From NCBI GenBank assembly GCA_963747315.1, contig CAVVEQ010000013.1:992001-1056000 (forward strand): a stretch of DNA of 64,000 nt. The letters run 5' to 3'. This document shows positions 55,398-63,938 of the stretch, piece after piece. Source of the DNA: CAVVEQ01 sp963747315 (lineage in GTDB: Bacteria > Chloroflexota > Anaerolineae > Anaerolineales > Anaerolineaceae). The notes beneath the pieces are model-generated. The model saw only the letters and a program-made list of their open reading frames with translations, made no database searches and was not told the DNA's origin. Both the position numbers and the translations under genes were made by a program. Position 1 is the stretch's first letter; every line of letters starts with the position of its first letter.

Positions 55398-55805
55398 TCA
55401 TTTGGTTAGTTCGTAGAGTTCCACCAAAACTCCCCCGGTGGATTTTGGATGAACGAAAGCCATTTTCCGACCTGGCAGAACGATTGGCTCTTCGTTGATT
55501 AGTTTGATGCCTTTTTCCTTCAGGCTGGTCAGCATTCCCACCACATCATCGGTTTCGAAGCACAGATGGTGCATCCCCCCGCCGCGCTCGGCAAGGAACT
55601 TGGCTGCTCCGGTATCATCTGCTGTTGGTTTTACCAGCTCCACCTCGCTATCCCCCAGCGGCAGGAAAGCCACCTGCGCTTTCTGGCTGGGAACATCCTC
55701 GATGTGGCTCATCTCGATCCCGAGTGCATCCCGCCAGAACTTCAGCGATTCATCAATATCTGCAACAACGATTGCTACATGGTTGATCTTTTTCAGTGAT
55801 GGCAT
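55398..55805 (-). CDS. mce: Methylmalonyl-CoA epimerase
   Basis: 135 residues of the glyoxalase fold. Metal ligands fit INHVAIVVADI (His), GGGMHHLCFETDD (His) and VLVELYEL (Glu). EDVPSQKAQVAFLPLGDSEV is typical of the epimerase. Interconverts R and S methylmalonyl-CoA. It follows the mutase gene by about 28 bases on the same strand, forming a propionate/succinate module. The stop is close to a shared terminator. Confidence 0.94.
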   Translation of the reverse strand: MPSLKKINHVAIVVADIDESLKFWRDALGIEMSHIEDVPSQKAQVAFLPLGDSEVELVKPTADDTGAAKFLAERGGGMHHLCFETDDVVGMLTSLKEKGIKLINEEPIVLPGRKMAFVHPKSTGGVLVELYELTK

Positions 55806-55833
55806 TTGATATCCTCCTGATTAATATATATTT

Positions 55834-57483
55834 TTACATAAATGATGAAGCCTGGTATTCACCCCAGCTTACTCGAAGCACCCGGCAAATTTCGCCCAAA
55901 GTGATCTCCTGTTCGACACATTCGATCAAAAGCGGCATGATATTGGAATCTGTTTTCGAGTCCTTTTCCAGACGGGTGAGCAGCTCACTGACCTTGTTTG
56001 AGTCTCTCGCTGCCCGCAGAGCAGCCAGCTTCTGTCTCTGGTCTAGTTCAATCTTCGGATCCACCTTCAATCTCTCCAGTTCCACCGTTTCAGAGGACTG
56101 GTACTTGTTTACCCCAACCACCGTTCTCTCCCCGGATTCCACGGACTTCTGGAATCGGTAGGCAGCTTCCTGGATCTCTGATTGCATATAACCGCGCTCG
56201 ATGGCTGACAAAGCACCGCCCATTGCGTCGATCTTTTTGATGTATTCCATCGCGCGGGTGCTGATCTCGTCTGTCAGGTATTCCACCAGATAGGAACCCG
56301 CCAGCGGGTCCACACTATCGGCTGCGCCAGTTTCTTCAGCGATGATCTGCTGAGTGCGCAGCGCGGTGGTTACCGATTGCGGGGTGGGCAGCCAGAGGGC
56401 TTCATCCTTGCTGTTGGTATGCAGGGATTGAGTCCCGCCCATCACCGCTGCGAGCGCCTGAATGGCCACCCGCACAACGTTGTTCTCCGGCTGCTGGGCT
56501 GTGAGCGTGGAACCACCCGTCTGTGTGTGGAAGCGCAGCATCCAGGATTTAGGATCCTTCGCCCCGAAACGCTCTTTCATGATCTGCGCCCACAACCGGC
56601 GGGCAGCGCGGAATTTGGCAACCTCTTCAAAGAAATCGTTGTGCGCTGCAAAAAAGAAGGAAAGCTGGGAGGCAAAATGATCCACTTCCAGCCCGGCGCT
56701 GATGGCTGCCTCCACGTAGGAGATCCCATCCGCTAGGGTGAAGGCTACTTCCTGAACCGCAGTTGAACCGGCTTCCCGGATGTGGTAACCAGAAATACTG
56801 ATCGTGTTCCAACCTGGGATGTTCTTTTCGCAATACTGGAAAATATCGGTGATTAACCTCAGGGACGGCTTCGGCGGGAAGATATACGTACCGCGGGCGA
56901 CGTATTCCTTCAGAATATCATTCTGAATGGTGCCCTTGAGTTTGGATTCCTCAACGCCCTGGCTTCTTCCCACCACGATATACATGGCAAGCAGGACGGC
57001 TGCGGGGGCGTTGATGGTCATGCTTGTAGAAACCTTATCCAGCGGGATATCCTTGAAAAGTGTCTGCATATCACTGATGGAGGAGATGGAAACGCCAACC
57101 CTCCCAACCTCTCCGGCAGAGATGGAATCGTCCGCATCGTATCCGATCTGCGTGGGGAGATCGAAGGCTACCGAAAGCCCGGTTTGTCCCTGGTCAAGCA
57201 GGTAGCGGTAGCGCCGGTTGGATTCCTCCGCAGTTGCAAAACCGGAATATTGCCGCATCGTCCAGAACCGGCTGCGGTACATGCTCGGCTGAACCCCTCG
57301 AGTGAACGGGTATTCCCCTGGAAATCCGAGCTGGGCAGCATAATCATATTCCGCAGGTGTTAGGATCGGGGGTATTTCGATCCTGGAGGTGGTTTCAAAT
57401 TTTTCTTTTCTCTGGGGGGCTTTTTGAACCGATTTTACGTAAACTTCAGTTTCCCAACGGTTCTTTTCGTTTTCTACATTCAT
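55834..57483 (-). CDS. Methylmalonyl-CoA mutase, large catalytic subunit without B12 domain
   Basis: 549 residues from the ATG at 57483 with AAGGAG upstream. A longer in-frame start at 57528 lacks a site. TIM-barrel motifs are RQYSGFATAEESNRRYRYLL, GLSVAFDLPTQIGYD, RFHTQTGGSTLTAQQPENN and SLHTNSKDEAL. It matches the separate-subunit type found in Archaea and Chloroflexota. The cobalamin-binding partner must be encoded elsewhere. Works with the epimerase in propionate or succinate conversion. Confidence 0.93.
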   Translation of the reverse strand: MNVENEKNRWETEVYVKSVQKAPQRKEKFETTSRIEIPPILTPAEYDYAAQLGFPGEYPFTRGVQPSMYRSRFWTMRQYSGFATAEESNRRYRYLLDQGQTGLSVAFDLPTQIGYDADDSISAGEVGRVGVSISSISDMQTLFKDIPLDKVSTSMTINAPAAVLLAMYIVVGRSQGVEESKLKGTIQNDILKEYVARGTYIFPPKPSLRLITDIFQYCEKNIPGWNTISISGYHIREAGSTAVQEVAFTLADGISYVEAAISAGLEVDHFASQLSFFFAAHNDFFEEVAKFRAARRLWAQIMKERFGAKDPKSWMLRFHTQTGGSTLTAQQPENNVVRVAIQALAAVMGGTQSLHTNSKDEALWLPTPQSVTTALRTQQIIAEETGAADSVDPLAGSYLVEYLTDEISTRAMEYIKKIDAMGGALSAIERGYMQSEIQEAAYRFQKSVESGERTVVGVNKYQSSETVELERLKVDPKIELDQRQKLAALRAARDSNKVSELLTRLEKDSKTDSNIMPLLIECVEQEITLGEICRVLRVSWGEYQASSFM

Positions 57484-57574
57484 AGGACTCCTTTGAAATT
57501 GAAAAGAATTTTGAAAATTCTCAGGCAAAGCACAATCATGTTACACTATTCTAACTCGTCGCGCAAATCAAACC

Positions 57575-58801
57575 ATGGAACTAGAATTATCCTCCTTCCT
57601 GCAATTTGCCCTTGAGCTCATCATCATCCTTTCAGCCGCGAAAATGGGGGGGTTGATCTCCACCAGGCTTGGGCAGCCATCCGTGTTGGGAGAACTCCTG
57701 GCTGGGATCATCCTGGGTCCTTCACTAATCAACATCACCGAGTTCTCCTTTATTACAGATCCCGAAATGTTAAACGAATTCCTCCGCGAGTTGGGGGAAA
57801 TCGGGGTGCTTTTCCTGTTGTTTCTCGCTGGCCTTGAACTTCATCTTTCCGAAATAGCCAGGAATACGCGAAGCGCGATTCTAATTGCAGTGTTTGGAAT
57901 GGCTCTTTCGGTTGGGCTCGGGTCGCTTGTTGGGTTCTCTCACGGTTTTGCAGGAATTCAACCAATTTTTATCGGTTTGGCGCTGGCAGCCACCAGTATC
58001 AGCATCACTGCACAAACGCTTATGGAACTAAAAAGCCTCCGCGGAAAAGTTGGATTGGGTCTCCTTGGTGCAGCGGTCGTGGATGATATCCTGGTTTTAC
58101 TGGCATATTCAGTACTCCTTGCCTTCGTATCAGGAACTGATGGATGGAGCAGTATGGCCGGGTTGATCCTGCAGATTGCGCTGTTCTTTTTCATAACGAT
58201 TGGGTTTGGATTAAAACTACTTCCTTCAGTTACCCGTTGGGTGTCCAAGCACCGGATCAGCCAGGGTTTGGTCACTTTCGCGATCATTATCTTGTTGGTT
58301 TATTCATTTCTGGCTCAAAGCTTAGGCCATTTGGCTGCAATCCTTGGCGCATTCTTGGCAGGGATTATGTTTTCGCGTTTGGAAGAAAAGGGCATCATCG
58401 AATCCGGTATGAAAACGCTGACATACAGTCTTTTTGCTCCGATCTTTTTTGTAGGAATAGGTCTGCAGGTCGATCTCCACCAAATCCGTGAGACTGGTCC
58501 CTGGCTCCTGCTAGGATTGATCCTGGCTGCTGTGATCGGAAAATTCATGGGTGCCGGACTAGGCGCGCGGATAAGTAATTACAGTTGGCAGGAATCTATA
58601 CAAATCGGTGTGGGGATGATTCCTCAGGGCGAAGTATCTCTTATCACCGCAGCAATGGGTCTAAAACTCGGACTGCTGGATTCGAGTGTTTTCACCGGGA
58701 TTGTGATCACCATCCTGATTACTGCCATTATCACACCTCCATTGCTAAGGTTCACATTCGCAATTAAACCTACGTCGGATCATGTGGATAATGCAAATTA
58801 A
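57575..58801 (+). CDS. CPA2-family cation:proton antiporter (Kef/Na+-H+ type)
   Basis: 408 residues with about 12 membrane segments and no C-terminal TrkA domain. LGQPSVLGELLAGIILGPSL, LGEIGVLFLLFLAGLELHL and AAVVDDILVLLAYS (the Asp-Asp of TM6) are standard. Likely exchanges Na+ or K+ for protons. Fifteen bases before a PII-like gene, which may regulate it, as PII-like proteins often do for neighbouring transporters. Confidence 0.9.
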   Translation: MELELSSFLQFALELIIILSAAKMGGLISTRLGQPSVLGELLAGIILGPSLINITEFSFITDPEMLNEFLRELGEIGVLFLLFLAGLELHLSEIARNTRSAILIAVFGMALSVGLGSLVGFSHGFAGIQPIFIGLALAATSISITAQTLMELKSLRGKVGLGLLGAAVVDDILVLLAYSVLLAFVSGTDGWSSMAGLILQIALFFFITIGFGLKLLPSVTRWVSKHRISQGLVTFAIIILLVYSFLAQSLGHLAAILGAFLAGIMFSRLEEKGIIESGMKTLTYSLFAPIFFVGIGLQVDLHQIRETGPWLLLGLILAAVIGKFMGAGLGARISNYSWQESIQIGVGMIPQGEVSLITAAMGLKLGLLDSSVFTGIVITILITAIITPPLLRFTFAIKPTSDHVDNAN

Positions 58802-58816
58802 GGTATTGGAGCCAGA

Positions 58817-59176
58817 ATGAAAATGTTCGTCTTGTTAGTACTTCAAGATTCCTCACTCATGGATGAAGTGATTTCTGCCTGGCGGGAGAACGGTGCTCCA
58901 GGGGTGACAATCCTCGATTCGATGGGAATGTCGCACCTTTCCCGCCAGGCGGCCTTAAGGGAGGATTTCCCCATCATGCCTGGGATTGAGGATCTCATGG
59001 AATCAACCGCGGACTCAAATCACACGCTCTTCACGATCGTCAACGACGAGAAAATCTCCGATAAGATCGTCGCCGCGACCATCGCTATCACTGGCGATCT
59101 AGACCAGCCGAATACCGGCATCCTTACAACCTGGCCTCTCAGCAAAGTGATTGGGTTAAACCGCTGTTCGGAATAG
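58817..59176 (+). CDS. PII-like signalling protein
   Basis: 119 residues. MFVLLVLQDSSLMDEVISAW, then GVTILDSMG, a variable T-loop region (about 45-65) and LFTIVNDEKI give the ferredoxin-like PII fold. Such proteins bind nucleotides and control transporters or enzymes. Here it sits between the antiporter and a DUF1786 gene, with 3 bases to the latter. The ligand is unknown. The uridylylation tyrosine of GlnB is not evident. Confidence 0.72.
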   Translation: MKMFVLLVLQDSSLMDEVISAWRENGAPGVTILDSMGMSHLSRQAALREDFPIMPGIEDLMESTADSNHTLFTIVNDEKISDKIVAATIAITGDLDQPNTGILTTWPLSKVIGLNRCSE

Positions 59177-59179
59177 GCA

Positions 59180-60325
59180 ATGAGAATCCTCGCCATCGAT
59201 ATCGGAACTGGAACGCAGGATATCATCCTACTCGATTCCCTTTTGGACGTTGAAAACAGCTTCAAAATGGTGCTGCCTTCACCCACCATGATTCTTCGAA
59301 AAAAGGTCCAGGCTGCCACCGGCGCTGGAAAAGCATTGTTCCTCTCCGGAGTCACCATGGGCGGAGGCCCTTGCTCCTGGGCGATAGAGGATCATCTCAA
59401 GAGCGGGTTGGAGGTATTTGCTCTTCCGAAAGCGGCGAGTACGATCAACGACGATCTGGGCGCTGTGCGCGAATTGGGTATAAAAATCATCAGCCTGGAA
59501 GAATCCGCCAGGCTGGCTCCGTCAATAGAAAAAATCACCTTGGGGGATGTTGATCTCAGATCGATTATCAAAGCATTTGGTGAATTTGGTGTTTCGTTGG
59601 ATTCACTCGATCTACTTGCTGTTGGGGTGTTTGATCATGGGAATGCGCCAGCAGGGTATTCGGATCGAAAATTTAGATTCGAATACCTGGAAAAGCGAGT
59701 GCGAAGCTTAAACCACTTGAGTGCGTTCGCTTTTCCTTCCGGAGAGATCCCCGAAGCGATGACCCGCCTGACAGCGGTTCGCGAATCGCTCTTGGAATCT
59801 CCCATCCCCCTTATGGTGATGGATACCGCCCCGGCAGCGATACTCGGTGCAAGCCTGGATCCCCTCGCCCGGGGTCTATCCCGCAAGTTGATCGTCAATA
59901 TCGGCAATTTTCACACTCTTGCTTTCCGGCTCAGCCCTGCCGGTATTGAGGGGTTTTTTGAGCATCATACAGGTATGCTGGATGCATCCAAATTGGAATC
60001 GTTTATTTGGAAGCTGGCAAATGGTTCTCTGACGGATAATGAGATCTTCACCAGCCAGGGGCATGGAGCGCGGATATTTACGGACCAACCTCTCCTGCTT
60101 GGTGAATCGGATTGTCCGGTCATCGTCACCGGCCCGCGCAGAACGATGCTTGCAGAATCAGGATTGGATATCCATTACGCAGTCCCATACGGCGATATGA
60201 TGACCGCGGGTTGTGTGGGCTTGATTGCTGCAGCCGCGGATATATATCCCCAATTCCGGGAGGAGATAAAAGCCGCGCTTGACCGCAATGAGTCAACCAC
60301 GGCTCCCTGGGATCTGAAGGAATAA
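59180..60325 (+). CDS. DUF1786 family protein (ASKHA-like)
   Basis: 381 residues. MRILAIDIGTGTQDIILLD at the start resembles a nucleotide-binding phosphate loop of the actin/sugar-kinase superfamily. FLSGVTMGGGPCSWAIEDHL, VGVFDHGNAP and LIVNIGNFHTLAF are characteristic of DUF1786, sometimes labelled pyruvate formate-lyase activating-like. No function is established. Translationally close to the PII-like gene, so the three-gene set (antiporter, PII-like, DUF1786) may act together. Confidence 0.78.
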   Translation: MRILAIDIGTGTQDIILLDSLLDVENSFKMVLPSPTMILRKKVQAATGAGKALFLSGVTMGGGPCSWAIEDHLKSGLEVFALPKAASTINDDLGAVRELGIKIISLEESARLAPSIEKITLGDVDLRSIIKAFGEFGVSLDSLDLLAVGVFDHGNAPAGYSDRKFRFEYLEKRVRSLNHLSAFAFPSGEIPEAMTRLTAVRESLLESPIPLMVMDTAPAAILGASLDPLARGLSRKLIVNIGNFHTLAFRLSPAGIEGFFEHHTGMLDASKLESFIWKLANGSLTDNEIFTSQGHGARIFTDQPLLLGESDCPVIVTGPRRTMLAESGLDIHYAVPYGDMMTAGCVGLIAAAADIYPQFREEIKAALDRNESTTAPWDLKE

Positions 60326-60434
60326 CACAGCCAACATATCCACCTCCTTAATCCGTCAAACGTGGTAAAATCCATCGGTTTTGGGCGTTGTACCCTTCGC
60401 CTGAACGAATTCTATTGCCGAAAGGGCTTGAAAA

Positions 60435-61040
60435 ATGAAAGTTCTCCTTATCAAAGATGTTTATAAACTTGGCCACGCCGGGGATGTTAAAAAGGTTGCC
60501 GATGGTTACGGGCGCAACTACCTTATCCCCCAGGGATTAGCCATTCTTGCCACCGCTGGCGCGCTTAAACAGGCTGAAAGCATTCGCTCCCGCGCTGCCG
60601 CTTCCCGCCAGGTGCTGAATGCCGAATTGGGTGGCCTGGCTGCCCAGATCGAAGGACAAACCATCAATTTCAGCAGCAAAGCCGGCGAAACCGGGAAACT
60701 CTACGGTTCGATCACCAACCAGGACATCGCTGACGAGCTTAGCAAAGTGGTTGGCACCCCGATCGACCGTAAAGTCATCGAAACCCAGCCCATTCGCCTG
60801 CTTGGGGAACACAGGGTCAAGGTTCGCCTCACCATGGACCTGACTCCGGAGATCAAGGTAATGGTGTATCGCGAGGGCGAAGTGATCCCTTCGGAATCCG
60901 CTCCTGCGGTTGAAAAGAAATCCAAGGTGGAAAATGCACCGGTTGAAGCCCCGGAAGAACCCGTAGCTCCAATCGAGGAAGCACCCCAAACCCCAGAGGA
61001 AACCCTCGGAGCATCGGCAGAAGAAAACACGGAAAATTAA
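60435..61040 (+). CDS. rplI: 50S ribosomal protein L9 with an acidic C-terminal tail
   Basis: 201 residues. The L9 signature MKVLLIKDVYKLGHAGDVKK and NYLIPQGLA is followed by the central helix and C-domain (GKLYGSITNQDIADEL, HRVKVRLTMDL) to about residue 148. The remaining ~50 residues are Glu/Pro/Ala-rich and not part of standard L9. It binds 23S rRNA on the large subunit. A strong terminator follows. Confidence 0.96.
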   Translation: MKVLLIKDVYKLGHAGDVKKVADGYGRNYLIPQGLAILATAGALKQAESIRSRAAASRQVLNAELGGLAAQIEGQTINFSSKAGETGKLYGSITNQDIADELSKVVGTPIDRKVIETQPIRLLGEHRVKVRLTMDLTPEIKVMVYREGEVIPSESAPAVEKKSKVENAPVEAPEEPVAPIEEAPQTPEETLGASAEENTEN

Positions 61041-61059
61041 TCCCGCCTAATTGAACATC

Positions 61060-61106
61060 AAGAAACCGGCCTGGCAGCCTGTTGCCTGTTATGCCGGTTT
61101 CTTTTT
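61060..61106 (+). terminator. Intrinsic terminator after rplI
   Basis: GAAACCGGC (61062-61070) pairs with GCCGGTTTC (61093-61101), followed by TTTTT. The long loop may fold further. Confidence 0.85.
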
Positions 61107-61128
61107 ATAATGGATGGAACAGGATCAA

Positions 61129-61512
61129 ATGGAAGGAACTATCGGTAACCAGCTCAGAACCGCACGGGAAGCTCGCGGTCTTTCGCTCCAGGATGTGGAA
61201 AAATCAATTCACATCCGGGTTCATTATCTGCAGGCCTTGGAAAATGACGATTTCTCCAGTCTGCCCTCCAAAGCCCAGGCTCGCGGTTTTCTGCGTCTCT
61301 ATGCAGATTTTCTAAAGATCCCTGCGTTTTCCCCTGTTGTTCAGGATGAGTCTCCTCCAGCGTCAGTTGAATCAGGTACTCAGATACCCGAACCTTCGTC
61401 CTCCCCGGCAAAACCAGAAGCCGAATCCTGCTCCCCCACGGAAAAAAGACCACCGGAGAATCAACAACCCCCGTCATCCAGCCACGAGGATGACCGGAAC
61501 AACTCCAGCTAA
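61129..61512 (+). CDS. Helix-turn-helix (RodZ N-terminal-like) protein, perhaps 5' part of a split gene
   Basis: About 127 residues from the ATG at 61129, with AGGA just upstream. An alternative ATG at 61114 sits in the terminator tail without a site. The HTH_25 domain has GNQLRTAREARGLSLQDVE, IHIRVHYLQALENDDF and KAQARGFLRLYADFL. The rest is Pro/Ser/Glu-rich. It ends 23 bases into the next reading frame, which begins with a similar Pro-rich linker and a second HTH. A frameshift in one double-HTH protein is likely. Confidence 0.65.
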   Translation: MEGTIGNQLRTAREARGLSLQDVEKSIHIRVHYLQALENDDFSSLPSKAQARGFLRLYADFLKIPAFSPVVQDESPPASVESGTQIPEPSSSPAKPEAESCSPTEKRPPENQQPPSSSHEDDRNNSS

Positions 61513-62572
61513 TGGCAATGAGCCTCCGCCGCTTCCTGTCTCCAATTCTGCCAGGTCGGAAATGGCTTATCTTGCCATCTATCGCGAGATCGGCGACCAG
61601 CTCCGAGCCCGCCGAATATCACTTTCACTATCCCTGGATGATATTTCTCTCCACACCCGAATAAAACAGGAAAATCTGGATCTTATCGAAGAAGGGCGGA
61701 TGGATGATCTACCCTCCCCCGTTCAAGGTCGCGGGATGATCAGTAATTATTCCGAATTCCTGAACCTGGATTCCGACGCCCTTTTATCCCGCTTTGCCGA
61801 CGCCTTACAGCTCAAGCGTCTGGAGATGATGCCTCCCAGCCCCACCCAGGAGAAAACAGAGGAGCAGGCATCTTCCAAAACCAACCTGGTGCAGAAGGTC
61901 TCCCAATCGCAGCCGGTTCATACTATCTTGCGCATCCTTACCCCGGACCTGCTGATTGGTGGAAGCCTGGCTTTGCTGCTGGTAATCCTGATCACCTGGG
62001 GAGCAGTTCAAGTGATCACCCCAACAACAGAGGAACCTGAAGCGACTGCCCCCTCAATCTCTGAGATGCTACTATCCACCCCCACCTTCGATCAGGCGTT
62101 CATTTTGACACCGGGTTTAGGTGCCAATACTGCCGTCCCTTTGGAAAACACTACACCCGAATCGACCAGTGAGGTAACTGTTGCAGCAACCGCGGAAGGT
62201 ACCGTTGCATATAATCAGGGATCGCAACCGGTCCAGGTCTACGTCATCGCAATTAAGCGCGCTTTTCTAAAAGTAATTGAGGATGGATCAATCAAATTCA
62301 ACGGGAGAGTGGTACCCGGAAACGCGTACCAGTTTTCGGGGTTTAACAAGGTCGAGCTGCTTACCGGCGATGGCGCAGCGGTGCAAGTGATTTTTAACCA
62401 GACCGACCTGGGTTTGCTCGGGGAGTCCGGAGAAGTCATCAATCTGGTTTTCACGAGGGAAGGTTTCGCCACCGCAACTCCCGCCCGACCTGCCACACCT
62501 GTAAATACCCGCCAACCCACACTCACGATCCAGCCGAGTGTTACCCCAACCGTCACACCATATGTCCCCTGA
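61490..62572 (+). CDS. RodZ-like protein: HTH, single membrane span and DUF4115 domain
   Basis: About 360 residues from ATG 61490, although an ATG at 61561 is equally possible. A second HTH_25 domain (AIYREIGDQLRARRISLSLS, SNYSEFLNLDSDAL) is followed by a polar linker, one membrane span (LLIGGSLALLLVILITWGAV) and a Thr/Glu/Pro linker. The DUF4115-like beta domain (QVYVIAIKRAFLKVIEDGSI, PGNAYQFSGFNKVELLTGDG) precedes a TPTVTP tail. RodZ links the cytoskeleton to the cell wall and shape machinery. Overlaps rimO by 11 bases. Confidence 0.78.
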   Translation: MTGTTPANGNEPPPLPVSNSARSEMAYLAIYREIGDQLRARRISLSLSLDDISLHTRIKQENLDLIEEGRMDDLPSPVQGRGMISNYSEFLNLDSDALLSRFADALQLKRLEMMPPSPTQEKTEEQASSKTNLVQKVSQSQPVHTILRILTPDLLIGGSLALLLVILITWGAVQVITPTTEEPEATAPSISEMLLSTPTFDQAFILTPGLGANTAVPLENTTPESTSEVTVAATAEGTVAYNQGSQPVQVYVIAIKRAFLKVIEDGSIKFNGRVVPGNAYQFSGFNKVELLTGDGAAVQVIFNQTDLGLLGESGEVINLVFTREGFATATPARPATPVNTRQPTLTIQPSVTPTVTPYVP

Positions 62573-63905
62573 GAAAAAACCACATAAAACCTTCCACCTG
62601 GTCTCGCTGGGTTGTGCGAAGAATTCAGTGGACTCAGCTTCCATGGCAAGGCTGTTGGAAAACACAGGTTACCGTGCCGTCGAACAATCCAGGTGGGCGG
62701 ATGTGATCATCGTGAACACCTGCGGTTTCATCGCGCCTGCCCGGGAGGAATCCATTGAAGTACTGAAAAATCTGGCTGGCAAAAAACGCAAAGGCCAGGT
62801 GCTTGTTGCGGCAGGCTGCCTTCCCCAGCGCAGCCGCGAGGAATTGCTGGAGCGCGTGAATGGCATCGACGGCATCCTTTCCACCAGGCGGTGGATGGAT
62901 ATACTCGAATTGGTCGAATCCCTCCGCGGTGACCACCCGGCTCCCCGCTATGATCTCCCCGCTCAATCGACAGTGGGAACTGACGAACATGGAGTTCTTC
63001 GCGCTGCCGTACAGGGAACCAGCGCATATTTAAAAATCGCTGATGGCTGCCGCAGGCCTTGCGCATTTTGTTCCATACCGCTCATCAAAGGCACTGCGGT
63101 CAGCCGCCCTGCGGAGCAGATCATCAGAGAAACGGTTGAACTACAGGAGGCCGGCATCCAGGAGGTGATTCTAATCGCCCAGGATACCACCGACTATGGT
63201 TTCGATCTGGGCATGAAGGAAGGCTTGGCGGAACTGCTAGAAAAGATGTGCCACTCTGCGCCACGCATTCCCTGGATTCGGATCATGTACGCCTATCCGG
63301 GGTATGTCACCGACCGACTGATCGAAACCATGGCTTCCCATCCCCAGATCCTTCCCTACCTGGATATCCCCCTTCAGCACGCAGATCCCGGTGTTCTCAC
63401 CCGCATGCGTCGGCCGGCGAATATGGATTGGGTTCGCGATACCATCCGAAAAATGCGCTCCAGTTTGCCAGGTTTGGCGATCCGCTCAACCTTCATCGTG
63501 GGTTTCCCGGGTGAAACAGAAAAGGAATTCGAAAGCCTGCTGGATTTCATCCGGGAGGTTCGCTTCGATCATATCGGCGCGTTTCCTTTTTCCTTCGAAA
63601 AAGGCACTTCAAGCGAACCTTTGGGTGATCCCATTGCTCCGGAATTAAAAGAGGAACGCATCGGCAGGTTGATGGAGCTGCAGGAAAAGATCTCACTTGC
63701 GAATAACCAGCGTTTCGTCGGGCAGGAATTGGCGGTATTGATCGAAGGTTGTGACAATGACATTTCGATCGGCCGATCCTATCGCGACGCGCCAGAGATC
63801 GATGGATTGGTGATCCTCAATGGTGATGCGGAAATCGGGAAGATCGTCAATGCGCGCATAACCGGAGCACTGATCCATGATTTGACCGGCGAGAAAATCA
63901 ACTAA
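62562..63905 (+). CDS. rimO: Ribosomal protein S12 methylthiotransferase
   Basis: 447 residues from the ATG at 62562. The UPF0004 domain has SLGCAKNSVDSASMA, VNTCGFI and AGCLPQRSREEL, with cysteines for one 4Fe-4S cluster. The radical SAM domain has DGCRRPCAFCSIP (CX3CX2C), LDIPLQHADPGVLTRMRR and FIVGFPGETEKEF. A TRAM domain ends the protein. Adds a methylthio group to an aspartate of S12. Its start overlaps the RodZ-like gene, so it is cotranscribed. Confidence 0.95.
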   Translation: MSPEKKPHKTFHLVSLGCAKNSVDSASMARLLENTGYRAVEQSRWADVIIVNTCGFIAPAREESIEVLKNLAGKKRKGQVLVAAGCLPQRSREELLERVNGIDGILSTRRWMDILELVESLRGDHPAPRYDLPAQSTVGTDEHGVLRAAVQGTSAYLKIADGCRRPCAFCSIPLIKGTAVSRPAEQIIRETVELQEAGIQEVILIAQDTTDYGFDLGMKEGLAELLEKMCHSAPRIPWIRIMYAYPGYVTDRLIETMASHPQILPYLDIPLQHADPGVLTRMRRPANMDWVRDTIRKMRSSLPGLAIRSTFIVGFPGETEKEFESLLDFIREVRFDHIGAFPFSFEKGTSSEPLGDPIAPELKEERIGRLMELQEKISLANNQRFVGQELAVLIEGCDNDISIGRSYRDAPEIDGLVILNGDAEIGKIVNARITGALIHDLTGEKIN

Positions 63906-63934
63906 AAAGTACCTGGTTTTCAGGTACTTTTTTC
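63904..63934. terminator. Bidirectional intrinsic terminator after rimO
   Basis: AAAAAGTACCTG (63904-63915), a GTTTT loop and CAGGTACTTTTT (63921-63932), with an extended T run. It overlaps the rimO stop and lies close to the end of a convergent gene. Confidence 0.9.
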
Positions 63935-63938
63935 ATAA

